Assembly (NCBI GenBank): GCA_963786305.1 | Contig: CAWAYL010000022.1 | Location: 62,001-126,000 of the forward strand | Length of the DNA stretch: 64,000 nucleotides | Direction of reading: 5' to 3' | Source: CAKZLS01 sp963786305 | Lineage (GTDB): Bacteria > Pseudomonadota > Alphaproteobacteria > Rhodospirillales > Defluviicoccaceae | Shown: positions 1-9,483 of the stretch, piece after piece | Layout of the letters: each line of letters opens with the position of its first letter | Position numbering within the stretch: the first letter of the stretch is position 1 | The notes under the pieces: model-generated | What the model was told of the DNA's origin: nothing | Databases searched by the model: none | The model's input: the letters and a program-made list of their open reading frames with translations, nothing else | Program-made: the position numbers and the translations under genes

Positions 1-487
1 TCTGACAAAAATACAATCTGCTATAAATCGCAACGTCGCCATGCAATCATACAAGGAACAACATGATTATGAAATTGCTATCTTCAACCATAAAGGGTAT
101 TCTGATTTTCAACAAGAAAATTTTCGCCCATTTGGCCCGGTTTGAACCGCGGTGTCGATCGTGATGGTTGAGCGGTGGATCGGCGTCATCCGGGTCCGAT
201 TGGTTAAACAGGCAAATTACTGGTAGGCTGCGCTTTGAAAGCCGCCTACCCACCGAATTGGGCGGGTTGCTGATGTAATTACCCAGGTGCAGCGGTTGAA
301 CGGACCCGCAAGGCCCATGGCATGGGTCGATCAGAATCGTTACGGACTGGCAATAGTCGTCGCGCTGCCGCATCTAAGAGAGCAGGCGGCAGGTCTCGTC
401 GACTTGCGGCGGATTAGGCTTGGCGTAATGGGTACAAACGGTCATGGGTGCGCGGGCATGACGAATTAGCAGCGTTGAAGGTGGAAT
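1..487. other. Noncoding or unassigned left edge
   Basis: I see no convincing gene here. The first ~120 bases are AT-rich. A 33-codon open frame at 63-164 (plus) has an AAGGA a few bases upstream but resembles nothing I know, and is left uncalled. A bulged hairpin at 223-249 (GTAGGC/GCCTAC outer stem, GCTT/AAGC inner stem) has no T-run on either side, so it is not a clear terminator. The promoter of the phosphatase at 488 presumably lies in this stretch. Confidence 0.5.
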
Positions 488-1288
488 GTGATCAGTGATG
501 TGACGCCAACCGGCGTCTTTGGACGGATCTGGGGGAAGTCGAGGCGGCTGACCGTCGCCAACGCGCGGGTTCCGTCCGGCGACCGCATCTACGCCGTCGG
601 CGATATCCACGGTCGTGTCGACCTCTTGAAGCGGCTTCACGACACGATTGCGGTGGACGCGCAAGCGGCTGCCCCCGGTACCCGGAAGACGATCATTTAT
701 CTCGGCGACTACGTGGACAGAGGGTTCAATTCTCGTGAATTGATCGATTATCTGCTTGATCACCCGCTTTCCGGTTTCGCGGCTGTCTATCTCAAGGGCA
801 ACCATGATGAGTATTTCGCCCAATTTATCGAGACGGCCGAAGACGGCGGGCCGTGGTTGAAGTATGGCGGAGATGCAACCGTGTACAGTTACGGTGTTCG
901 CGTTGCCGACGACGTGCCGCCGGAACAGCGTCTCGATCACATTTGCGAACGCCTGCGCGAAACCGTGCCGAAGCGACACATCGCGTTTCTCACCCAGTTG
1001 AAGCTGGCATGGACGGTGGGGGATTTTCTGTTCGTCCATGCCGGCGTGCACCCCGATCGGCCGTGGGACAAACAAGTCTCCCATGATCTGCTTTGGATTC
1101 GCGACGAGTTTCTCGAGTCCGACCGCGATTTCGGGAAGATCGTCGTTCATGGCCACTCGGTAACCGAGACGCCGGATGTTCGCCAAAACCGAATCGGTAT
1201 CGATACCGGAGCCTGCTACAGCGGCGCCCTGACCTGCCTCGTCCTCGAAGGCGACAAGAAACGCTTCATCTCCACGGCCGATTCCTGA
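488..1288 (+). CDS. PPP-family metallophosphatase (serine/threonine phosphatase-like)
   Basis: This 266-residue calcineurin-like phosphoesterase has all the metal-binding signatures in order: GDIHGR (~38-43), GDYVDRG (~73-79), GNHDEY (~105), HAGVHPDRP (~180) and VHGHS (~220). That arrangement is typical of bacterial PPP phosphatases related to PrpA/PrpE and ApaH, with a dinuclear metal centre. The substrate (phosphoprotein or dinucleoside polyphosphate) cannot be told from sequence. The GTG start is chosen because AAGGTGG lies about five bases upstream. It stands 250 bases ahead of the glycosyltransferase and may be transcribed separately. No signal peptide is seen, so it is cytoplasmic. Confidence 0.85.
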   Translation: MISDVTPTGVFGRIWGKSRRLTVANARVPSGDRIYAVGDIHGRVDLLKRLHDTIAVDAQAAAPGTRKTIIYLGDYVDRGFNSRELIDYLLDHPLSGFAAVYLKGNHDEYFAQFIETAEDGGPWLKYGGDATVYSYGVRVADDVPPEQRLDHICERLRETVPKRHIAFLTQLKLAWTVGDFLFVHAGVHPDRPWDKQVSHDLLWIRDEFLESDRDFGKIVVHGHSVTETPDVRQNRIGIDTGACYSGALTCLVLEGDKKRFISTADS

Positions 1289-1542
1289 CCTCCGTCGCCC
1301 CTGGCTGCATCTGACCATCGCGGGTCGTTTCGGCATACCATCAGCACTTCGAGCTCGGGCATTGCCCGCGGAGGCCACCGTGAGGTCTCGATCGTTTCGC
1401 GCCAGTAACTGTCTAATCACGTGTTTTTCGACGCCGCCGCGGCGTCGTCAATCGCCTGAAATCCGCGCCGATACCGATTGACGAATCTCCGCCATCGAGT
1501 AGAACACACGCTCAAGCCGATGTTGCTCGGGAGGAGACGAGA

Positions 1543-2751
1543 ATGCGTGTTCTGTTCATGACCAACGAATATCCTCCTCATATTTACGGTGGCGCCGGCG
1601 TTCATGTGGAATACTTGTCAAGAGAACTGGCGAAACTGACCCCCATCGAAGTCAGGAGCTTCAATGAACAAGCCTACGTCGACGGGCAGCTCACCGTGAG
1701 GGGCACCAAGATAGAGGCGTCGCAGTTTTCGGGGTGTCCGGTGCCTCTGGTATCGCCCTTGAAAGCTCTCGCGACGTCGCTCGCCTTCAATGGCCAGGGC
1801 ATCGATGCGGATGTCGTTCACTGCCACACCTGGTATGCGCACTTCGGCGGCATACTGGCGAAACTTCTGTATGGGTTGCCGCTGGTCATCACGGTTCATT
1901 CCCTGGAACCCTTGCGGCCGTGGAAACGCGAGCAGATCGGTCGCGGTTTCGATCTGTCGAGCTGGGTCGAAAGGACGGCCCTGGAAATGGCGGACGCCGT
2001 CGTCGCCGTATCGAAAAGTACCTACGATGACGTTCAGAGGCTGTTCGACGTGGATGCCGCGCGCATGCACGTGATCGCCAACGGCATCGACACGGACGAG
2101 TACCGGGCGGTCGACCGGCCGGAAGTGCTTGCACGCAATGGCATCGACTACAGCGCGCCCTATGTCCTGTTTGTCGGCCGCATGACGCGCCAGAAAGGGC
2201 TGTACTATCTGCTCAGGGCGGCGGAGGCCATCGATCCACGGCTGCAGATCGTTCTATGCGCCGGCAAGTCGGATACGCCGGAACTGCAGGCGGAACTCGA
2301 GGCCATGGTCGGGGACCTCAAGGCGCGGCGGCCCGGCGTCGTCTGGCTGCCGGGAATGCTCGACCGAAAGGATGTCATTGCACTGTATTCGCACGCTTCC
2401 GTATTCTGCTGTCCGTCCATCTACGAGCCTTTCGGGATCATCAACCTGGAGGCCATGGCGTGCGGGACGCCGGTCGTGGGAAGCGCGGTCGGCGGGATTC
2501 CGGAGGTGGTCGCCGACGGCGAGACAGGGTTGATCGTCGACGCCAAGCTGTCGGATGCGCCTCCTCATGATCCGACGGATCCCGAGGAATTTGCTCGCGG
2601 CCTGGCCGAAGCGATCAACCGGTTGGGGTTGGACGCCGATCTCTCCCGGCAAATGGGCGCGGCGGGCCGCCGGCGGGTGATCGACATATACAGCTGGCAA
2701 AGCATCGCCAAGCAGACCCTCGCCCTGTATGAATCCATAACACGAACGTGA
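1543..2751 (+). CDS. GT4 glycosyltransferase, GlgM/actinobacterial-type glycogen synthase family
   Basis: The 402-residue GT-B fold protein begins MRVLFMTNEYPPHIYGGAGVH, with the glycine-rich GGAGVH loop of the family. The Rossmann-like C-terminal half has GRMTRQKG (~213) and the EPFGIINLEAMACGTPVVGS segment (~298) that holds the E-x7-E nucleotide-sugar motif. It most resembles the ADP-glucose-using family of actinobacterial 'GlgA', now known to include the maltose-1-phosphate synthase GlgM, rather than the GT5 GlgA of enterobacteria. A GH13 enzyme follows 88 bases downstream, which supports a role in alpha-glucan or maltosyl metabolism. The start is preceded by GGAGGAGACGAGA. The acceptor is uncertain. 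Confidence 0.8.
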   Translation: MRVLFMTNEYPPHIYGGAGVHVEYLSRELAKLTPIEVRSFNEQAYVDGQLTVRGTKIEASQFSGCPVPLVSPLKALATSLAFNGQGIDADVVHCHTWYAHFGGILAKLLYGLPLVITVHSLEPLRPWKREQIGRGFDLSSWVERTALEMADAVVAVSKSTYDDVQRLFDVDAARMHVIANGIDTDEYRAVDRPEVLARNGIDYSAPYVLFVGRMTRQKGLYYLLRAAEAIDPRLQIVLCAGKSDTPELQAELEAMVGDLKARRPGVVWLPGMLDRKDVIALYSHASVFCCPSIYEPFGIINLEAMACGTPVVGSAVGGIPEVVADGETGLIVDAKLSDAPPHDPTDPEEFARGLAEAINRLGLDADLSRQMGAAGRRRVIDIYSWQSIAKQTLALYESITRT

Positions 2752-2839
2752 GCGGCCGTTTCCATGCCCGCACCGGGCGCAGACGGACACCGAATACAAT
2801 CCCGTGACAAAATTAAGAGAATGCAGAGGGGAGACAATC

Positions 2840-4138
2840 GTGTCTGAAGGCGTAAGAATTTACAACCTGTTTCCGTTGCTTGCCGGTTCCGTCAAGGACT
2901 GGGAAGACCATCTCGACCGCATATCCGAGATGGGTTTCAACTGGGTTTTCCTGAACCCGTTCCACACCACGGGCGCGTCTGGAAGTCTTTACGCGGTCAA
3001 GGACTACTACGAGATCAACCCCCTGTTTCGAGGACGGTCTCGGCGCAAGGCGGATGCCTTGATTGCCGGCTTCATGGCGGCGGCCGAAAAGCGCGGTCTG
3101 TCGGTCATGATGGATCTGGTGATCAATCATACGGGCATGGACTCGAAACTCACCGAGGAACATCCGGCGTGGTTCGTCCATGACGCGGATGGTTCCCTGA
3201 GTTCGCCCTTCGCGGTCGATCCGGTGGATACCCGAAAGCGGACGGTCTGGAAGGATCTGGCGGCCATCGATTTCAGCGAGCGTCCCGAACGCAACGAGAT
3301 CATCGAGTACTTCGGCGATCTGGTTCGGCACTACTCCGGCCTCGGCGTTCGAGGGTTCCGGTGCGACGCCGCCTACAAGGTTCCCGAGGTGGTGTGGCGG
3401 GGCGTCATTGACGCCGGTCATCGGCAGAACAAGGACACGGTCTTCATCGCCGAGAATCTGGGCGGCTTGCTGGAAGAAGTCGAGGCGCTGCGCGGGGCGG
3501 GCTTCGATTACCTGTTCAACAGCGCCAAGTGGTGGGATTTCAAGGCGGACTGGTTGCTCGAACAGTATGAAATATTCCGCGGCATCGCGCCGTCCATCGC
3601 CTTCCCCGAAACCCACGACACGCCGCGGTTGGTCGAAGAGTTGGAGTCTCAGGGCATAAAGGCCGCGTCAGATCTGGAGCGCCGGTGCCGGCAAGCGTAT
3701 CTGTTCTCCGCCGTGTTCTCCGCCGGGGTCATGATACCCATGGGCTACGAGTACGGTTTTCGCCGAACGCTCCATGTGGTGAAGACGCGACCGAAGGACT
3801 GGGAGGACCCGACCTTCGACTTGACCGGTTTCATCGCGGACGTAAACAAAATGAAGGCGTCGGTGCCGGTATTGAACGAGGAGGGGCCTCAACGTGCTTT
3901 CAAGGTGGGCGATGGGCGGATCGTTTGTCTGCTGCGCCGCGCCAGCAAAGGAAGTGACTGGGCGTTGACGGTGATCAATACCGAATGGGAATCGAATGCG
4001 AGCGGCCGCATCGATCTGTCGGATAAGGACATCGCCCAGGGCCGCGAGATTACGCCCGGCGGCAGGAACGAAGCGTTCGCCGCCGGCGAAAAACTGACTC
4101 TGGAGCCTGGCGAGATAAGAATTTTCGTCAAACAGTGA
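2840..4138 (+). CDS. GH13 alpha-amylase-family enzyme
   Basis: The ~432-residue cytoplasmic protein has a GH13 (beta/alpha)8 barrel. VMMDLVINHTG is conserved region I, GVRGFRCDAA carries the nucleophile Asp, VFIAENLG the acid/base Glu, and FPETHDTPR the transition-state Asp. A short beta domain with VINTEWES follows. There is no signal peptide, so it acts on intracellular glucan or oligosaccharide. The GTG at 2840 is preferred over the in-frame GTG at 2804 because GAGGGGAG sits just upstream of it. The adjacent GlgM-like transferase suggests a two-gene alpha-glucan module. FNSAKWW and MGYEYGF recall GlgE-like proteins, but the N-terminal domains of GlgE are absent. The exact specificity is unknown. 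Confidence 0.8.
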   Translation: MSEGVRIYNLFPLLAGSVKDWEDHLDRISEMGFNWVFLNPFHTTGASGSLYAVKDYYEINPLFRGRSRRKADALIAGFMAAAEKRGLSVMMDLVINHTGMDSKLTEEHPAWFVHDADGSLSSPFAVDPVDTRKRTVWKDLAAIDFSERPERNEIIEYFGDLVRHYSGLGVRGFRCDAAYKVPEVVWRGVIDAGHRQNKDTVFIAENLGGLLEEVEALRGAGFDYLFNSAKWWDFKADWLLEQYEIFRGIAPSIAFPETHDTPRLVEELESQGIKAASDLERRCRQAYLFSAVFSAGVMIPMGYEYGFRRTLHVVKTRPKDWEDPTFDLTGFIADVNKMKASVPVLNEEGPQRAFKVGDGRIVCLLRRASKGSDWALTVINTEWESNASGRIDLSDKDIAQGREITPGGRNEAFAAGEKLTLEPGEIRIFVKQ

Positions 4139-4215
4139 ACGCGCCTGATTCCCCTTGAACGGATATTGGTTTAGCGTGGCCGATGGGAAATAGAAACTGG
4201 GTAGAGGTGAGGGAT

Positions 4216-5341
4216 ATGCTTTCGGCGAATTGGCACGCTTGGACTGCTTGCGCTGATGCTCACTTGGCCGTTGCGGCCGGTTGGCGCGCAATACGACGCC
4301 GGACTTCGTTCGCGCGTCAATCAGGGAACCGTGAGTATTATCTCCGGCGGGGTGACCGGCACCTATATCCGGATTGCCAGTGATCTCGCGGCCGTGCTCG
4401 ACGACGGTGACAAACTTCGCATCCTCCCGATCATTGGCAAGGGCTCGGCACAGAACATCACGGATATTCTTTATTTGAAGGGTATCGATATTGGTATTGT
4501 TCAATCGGATGTTTTAAGTTTTATAAAGAACCAGAATATTCATCCGACAATCAGTAATAGAATTCGATATATTACAAAACTGTATAATGAAGAATTCCAT
4601 TTGCTCGCGGGCGACTCGGTAAAATCCATCGGGGATCTCGCTGGACAAAAAGTCAATTTCGGCGTCGCCGGCAGCGGCACGTACATGACGGCCTCTACCG
4701 TATTCGAGACGTTGAATGTCGACGTCGAGCCCGTTTCCTTCGATCAAGCCCTCGCTCTCGAGAAATTGAAGTCGGGCGAGATCGCTGCCATGGTTTATGT
4801 CGCGGGAAAGCCGGCCGAGGTGTTCCGCAACATCGAGGCGACCAGCGGACTTCACCTCGTACCCGTACCGGCAACGACGGAACTGCTCGAAATATATCTG
4901 CCCTCGGTGTTCGATGGTACCGACTACCCTGCGTTGATCGAGGGCGATGGGGAGGTCCAGACCTTGGCGGTGGGGGCGGTGATGGCTGTCTACAATTGGG
5001 ACGAGGAAAACGAGCGGTACGGCAAAGTCGAAAAGTTCGTGAACACGTTCTTCGACACGTTCGACGATTTCCTGAAATCGCCGCGCCACCCGAAATGGCA
5101 GGAGGTCAATCTTGCCGCCGAAGTTCCGGGATGGACGCGGTTCAAGCCGGCTGACGAGTGGTTGAACAAGCGGGAATCCGTGCAAGGGCCGGGTTATGAC
5201 ATGGAAAATCGTCAAATGTTCGAGGCGTTTCTCAAATTCATGAACGATCAGAATACCGGCGCCGAACCCAGGTCGGAACAACAGCGGGCCAATCTCTACA
5301 ACCAATTCTTGCAGTGGCAATATCGGCGTCAGGGTCAGTAG
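4216..5341 (+). CDS. TAXI-family TRAP transporter substrate-binding protein (frame corrected near start)
   Basis: The mature part, from about AQYDAGLRSRVNQGTVSII, is a TAXI receptor: SGGVTGTYIRIASDLA near the N terminus, then KGSAQNITDILYLKGIDIGIVQSDVL and FGVAGSGTYMTAS. An ATG at 4216 behind a strong GAGGTGAGGG is one base out of frame. Dropping one T from the TTT at 4220-4222 gives MLRRIGTLGLLALMLTWPL...AQ, a textbook signal peptide, so the true start is very likely 4216 with an extra base in the assembly. It is periplasmic. No DctM-type permease gene is adjacent, so it is an orphan receptor here. Its stop overlaps the convergent gene by seven bases. Confidence 0.85.
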
Positions 5342-6213
5342 TCTGAAACGATCGTTGACGTGCCGATCGCGCGGCCGCTTTCGAGGCTGTCCAGCAGTTC
5401 GCGAAGTCGGGCTTCAGCCAAGGGTTCACCCATGACGGATGCTTTCTCGTACCATTTGATCGCTTCCGCGGGTTTGGCCTCGGTAGCTTGCGCTCCAGCC
5501 AGTTCGAGGTATTTCGGATCATACGTCGATCCCATGGCGGCCGCGGCGGCGGCACTACCGCCGAGCGCGGCAACTCGATAGATTAGTCGAGCCGAAGCAA
5601 CATCACCGAGGCCCAGAAGGTGATCGCCCCTGGCGACCAAACGCGTGAGATCGACGGCCCCATATGGAACCGGTACGTTCCGTGCTTGGGGTCGATTTCC
5701 ACCGAAGAGGTCGGCACCCTCATTGGCCAAGGCGGCGGGGGCCAGGCTTTTTGCGGAATAGGGCGCTATGTCCTGCGGCGGTTCCACCCATTGCCGCGGT
5801 GACGAAATCGTCGGCGAACCTGTTTCCCGCGGGTCTTTTCGACCTTGTTGAATTTTGAGTGTGGCGGGCGTTTCTACACGTGCCGATCGCCGGTCCGGAC
5901 TACCCTCGGTGGCGAAAACGTAAAAGGCCGTCGCTCCAGCGCCGACCAGGGCGCCCAACGTCGCCCAGCGCCTTCTTCTTCGGGAGGCGGCGGCGCGTCG
6001 AGCGGTATCGTCGCCCGGAAACACGTGAGAGATCAGTTCGCGCCCGGGCGGGATCGGAGGATCCGTTGGTCCCTCGCTCGCCGCTATCTTTTGATGACCG
6101 AAATCCTTCATAACGTCCATCGGTTGTGCGCGGGAGGGTGGGATCCGCGTCAATCGCGTCGCTGGAAAATGCATAGTGAGTGGATCAGGCTTCTTTTGCA
6201 ACCTGTGTGTCAA
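5335..6213 (-). CDS. Membrane-anchored protein with Sel1/TPR-like C terminus
   Basis: This ~290-residue protein of unknown function has a proline- and charge-rich N terminus, a basic stretch (ASRRRRRW) followed by one hydrophobic segment (~TLGALVGAGATAFYVF), a low-complexity linker, and a C-terminal helical region. YRVAALGGSAAAAAAMG and AIKWYEKASVMGEPLAEARL there look like Sel1-type repeats. The likely topology is N-in, with the repeats in the periplasm. The start is uncertain: the longest frame begins with TTG, and ATGs at codons 14, 32 and 35 are alternatives. It converges on the TAXI gene with a short overlap. It may act in protein-protein interactions at the envelope. Confidence 0.55.
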   Translation of the reverse strand: MTHRLQKKPDPLTMHFPATRLTRIPPSRAQPMDVMKDFGHQKIAASEGPTDPPIPPGRELISHVFPGDDTARRAAASRRRRRWATLGALVGAGATAFYVFATEGSPDRRSARVETPATLKIQQGRKDPRETGSPTISSPRQWVEPPQDIAPYSAKSLAPAALANEGADLFGGNRPQARNVPVPYGAVDLTRLVARGDHLLGLGDVASARLIYRVAALGGSAAAAAAMGSTYDPKYLELAGAQATEAKPAEAIKWYEKASVMGEPLAEARLRELLDSLESGRAIGTSTIVSDY

Positions 6214-6368
6214 TCACGGTAACTCTTGAAAACGCCATGCCGTACGCGCGATGCGCTCGAACAAACAGATGCTTAGGACACGCGACCCTGACGACGTCCG
6301 ACGGAGACGCCTAAATTTACCCCAAATGGGTATTGCCTGGTGGCTAAACCCTTCGAGATTTGCTAATC

Positions 6369-8580
6369 ATGGGGGTCGGGGCGGGTTGGCGAATTGCCAG
6401 GCGGGCGTTTAAAGCGGTTGGCCTCGGCGCAATGTGGCGGGAAACGGATCGGGTGCACGAGACGACGCGACGACCGAGGATTGCGCTGGCCCTTCGAGCG
6501 GGAGCGCGACGCTTTGCCGCCGAGCGGGATCGATGGGTGCTTTGGCTGCCCGTGGGACTGGCGGTTGGCATCGGCATCTACTTTTCCCTTCCTGTCGAGC
6601 CGCCGCTTTGGCTTGGGCCCGCGAGCGTTGTCGCGACGGCGGCCGTTCTCGTGTTCTTCGTCACGAAGGCCGTTGGTGGACGCGGTTACGAAGTGCCCGT
6701 GGCACTGTCTGCCGGCATGATCGCGCTCGGGTTTGCCGCCGCGCAAATTCGTACGGCGACGGTGGCCGCGCCCGTGCTCGCCAAAAAGATCGGCCCCGTA
6801 TCGGTTCTCGGCCAGGTCTCCGACGTCGATCTCATGGCCAACGGAATCAGACTGGTTCTCGATCGGCCGCGCATCGCGCGTCTGGAACCCGGCAAAGCGC
6901 CCGAACAGGTGCGCGTTCGACTGCGGGGCAAACAGCCGGCGGTGACACCGGGTGATACCGTGCGGGTTTTCGCGGTCCTCGCGCCGCCGCCGCCGCCCGC
7001 CATACCGGGGGCATTCGATTTTCAGCGGCAATCGTATTTCGGCGGGCTCGGCGCCGTTGGCTATGCGATCGGGCCGGCCGAAATCGTTGCCGAGACGCCG
7101 CCGCACGGAGCAAAAGCGTTTCAGCTTCGGATTGCCCGCCTGCGGGCGGACATCGCGGCGCGTGTTTACGAGCACGTCGGGGGTGCGACCGCCGCCGTGA
7201 TCGTCGCGCTCATGACGGGCGATCGGGCGGCCATCCCGGCACCGGTCATTCAAGCCATCCGCGATTTCGGAATTGCGCACCTGCTGGCCATATCGGGTCT
7301 GCATATCGGCCTCGTGGCGGGTTTCCTGTTCGTCGCCATCCGCTGCATTCTGGCGCTGATACCGCCGCTTGCGCTCCGCTTTCCCATCAAGAAGATCGCC
7401 GTGCTTGCCTCCATTTTCGGGGCGGGCGGCTACATGCTGCTCGCCGGGGCAACGATCCCGAGCCAGCGGGCGTTCCTCATGGTCTCGATCGTTCTGGTCG
7501 CTGTCCTGGTCGACCGTCGGGGCATATCCATGCGGCTGGTCGCATGGGCCGCCGCCGTCATCTTGATCTTTCAACCCGAAAGCCTGCTGGGCGCGAGCTT
7601 TCAGCTGTCGTTCGCCGCGGTCCTCGCGCTGGTTGCCGTCTATGAGTTGTTGCGCGACCGCCGCAGGGCGGACCGGGCCCCCACGACCTGGCGAAAGCGC
7701 GTGCTCCTCTACGTCGGCGGCGTCGCCTTGACGACGTTGGTCGCCGGGATCGCGACCGCGCCGTTCGTGATTTATCACTTCAATCGATTTTCCGACTATT
7801 GGCTCGTCACCAACATGGTGGCGGTCCCAACCACCGCACTTTGGATCATGCCCTGGGCGGTCGTCGCCTTCGTTCTCATGCCGCTGGGTCTCGAAAACCT
7901 GGCGCTGACGCCCATGGGCTGGGGGGTCGACGTCGTCACCTGGATCGCCGGGGTGGTGGCCGGCTGGCCGGGCGCGGTCAGCGTATTGCCGCCCATGCCG
8001 ATTTGGGGATTGATCGCGGTCGCGGGCGGCGGAACGTGGTTGTGCGTCTGGCGCGGCCGGTGGCGTTATTGGGGGGTGGCAGCGATCGTCCTGGGGGTGC
8101 TCACGACATTCACCGCGGTTGCGCCCGATGTCCTGGTCGATGGCCGGGGCAAGCTCCTGGCGGTAAAGAGCGATGACGGAAATCTCAGCGTATCGTCGCG
8201 CCGGGCCGCGCCGTTCAGTCGCGGGGTGTGGTTGCGGCGCATCGGCCAAGACGAACAATCCTTGCGGTGGCCGCGCTATGGTCCCAGTCCGGATGGCAAG
8301 CTCAGCTGCGAATTCTCTCGGGTGCATTTATCGCGCCGACGGTGCGGTCGTCGCCCTGGTGAGCCGGCCGGAAGCGTTGCTGGAGGACTGCCGGATCGCC
8401 GATGTGATCGTCAGCACGGTGCCCGTGACCGGCGCCTGCCCGGCGCCGCACACGATCATCGATCGCTTCGATCTTTGGCGCGACGGTACCCACGCGCTGT
8501 GGCTCAATAACGGACGGGTGCGGGTCGAGAATGTGCGAGAGTCGCGCGGGGCGCGGCCCTGGGTGCTGCCGCCGGCGTGA
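6369..8580 (+). CDS. comEC: ComEC/Rec2-family DNA-uptake channel protein (one frameshift)
   Basis: This polytopic protein has the ComEC competence domain: an N-terminal OB-like region after three hydrophobic segments, then MTGDRAAIP, FGIAHLLAISGLHIGL, QRAFLMVSIVLVAVL and LLGASFQLSFAAVLALV. Near 8311 the frame breaks. Removing one A from GAATTC (8311-8312) gives DGKLSCDSLGCIYRADG and continues to RFDLWRDGTHALWL...GARPWVLPPA, the expected C-terminal segment, with no full metallo-beta-lactamase domain. The extra A is probably an assembly error. ATG 6432 is an alternative start. It is convergent with lexA, as in many alphaproteobacteria. In non-transformable species its role is often unclear. Confidence 0.85.
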
Positions 8581-8594
8581 ACGTTCCGCCAAAT

Positions 8595-9299
8595 TCAATA
8601 TTTTCTCATCAAGCCGACGAGGCGCCCCTGGACTTTCACCTGATCCGGCCCGCAGATGCGCGTCTTGTAGGATGCGTTCGCCGGCTCGAGGGCGATGGAC
8701 TGGCCGCGCCGGCGCAATCTCTTTAAGGTCACTTCTTCGTTGTCGACCAGCGCCACGACGATCGAGCCGTTTTCCGCGACGTCGGTCCGCTGGATGATCG
8801 CGGTGTCGCCATTGTGGATGCCCGCGTCGATCATCGAATCGCCGTCGACCTCGAGGGCATAGTGTTCTCCCTTGTCCAGCAGGAACACGGGTACCTCAAC
8901 GCTTGCCGTCTGGTCGCGCAAGGCTTCGATCGGCGTGCCCGCGGCGATGCGCCCGTATATCGGCAATTCGACGGCCGGCGTCGATGCCGAGCGATGGCTC
9001 GAGGATTTGAAATCGGCCTTGATCACATTGGGAGCCAGGGATTTGTCCGCTTCACTTTCGGCCGGACCGTCGTTCCTGCCCAAGCTCGATGGAACCCTGA
9101 GCACTTCCAGTGCGCGGGCGCGGTGGGGGAGGCGCCGGACGAAGCCCCGTTCTTCCAGCCCGGTAATCAGACGATGAATGCCCGACTTGGATCTGAGACC
9201 GAGAGCGTCCTTCATTTCATCGAACGAGGGCGAGACTCCCGCATCAATCAGCCGGCGATTGATGAAGACGAGCAGTTCATATTGTTTCTTCGTGAGCAT
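8595..9299 (-). CDS. lexA: SOS-response transcriptional repressor LexA
   Basis: The 234-residue protein starts MLTKKQYELLVFI, with GGGGA upstream. The N-terminal winged helix includes SPSFDEMKDALGLRSKSGIHRLI (recognition region). The C-terminal S24 domain shows the Ala-Gly cleavage bond in RIAAGTPIEA, the catalytic Ser in DGDSMIDAGI and the catalytic Lys in VTLKRL. RecA-stimulated self-cleavage derepresses the SOS genes. The gene's own promoter overlaps an alphaproteobacterial SOS box (9418-9432), so it is autoregulated. It is transcribed away from moeA and toward comEC. Confidence 0.95.
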   Translation of the reverse strand: MLTKKQYELLVFINRRLIDAGVSPSFDEMKDALGLRSKSGIHRLITGLEERGFVRRLPHRARALEVLRVPSSLGRNDGPAESEADKSLAPNVIKADFKSSSHRSASTPAVELPIYGRIAAGTPIEALRDQTASVEVPVFLLDKGEHYALEVDGDSMIDAGIHNGDTAIIQRTDVAENGSIVVALVDNEEVTLKRLRRRGQSIALEPANASYKTRICGPDQVKVQGRLVGLMRKY

Positions 9300-9417
9300 G
9301 CCTTTATCCCCTCGCGGTCTGTCGGGCGTCTTGCCATCGCATGGCGTGTCTTGCGTGCGGCACGACCGTCGGTCGAAGACGGTGCCGACAACGGAACAAA
9401 ACACAAACACTGAAAGT

Positions 9418-9446
9418 GTTCTACTTTAGTTCTTGAATAACGTCAA
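9418..9446 (-). promoter_or_regulatory. lexA promoter overlapping an SOS box
   Basis: On the minus strand, TTGACG (9446-9441), a 17-base spacer and TAGAAC (9423-9418) form a sigma-70-like promoter. Spacer and -10 contain GAAC-N7-GAAC (9432-9418), the direct-repeat operator of alphaproteobacterial LexA. Binding would block the -10 element. It lies about 119 bases ahead of the lexA start codon. Confidence 0.85.
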
Positions 9447-9483
9447 GCGTGTTTGTGCTCGTGATCGACGGCCCGCCCGGAAG

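Noticed and set aside
223..249. Hairpin near the left edge as a terminator
   Set aside because: It has a bulge and no T-run on either side, and no upstream gene is in view to terminate.
47..373. Minus-strand frame of 108 codons at the left edge
   Set aside because: The translation has no recognisable motif or plausible ribosome-binding site, and lies in a low-information region.
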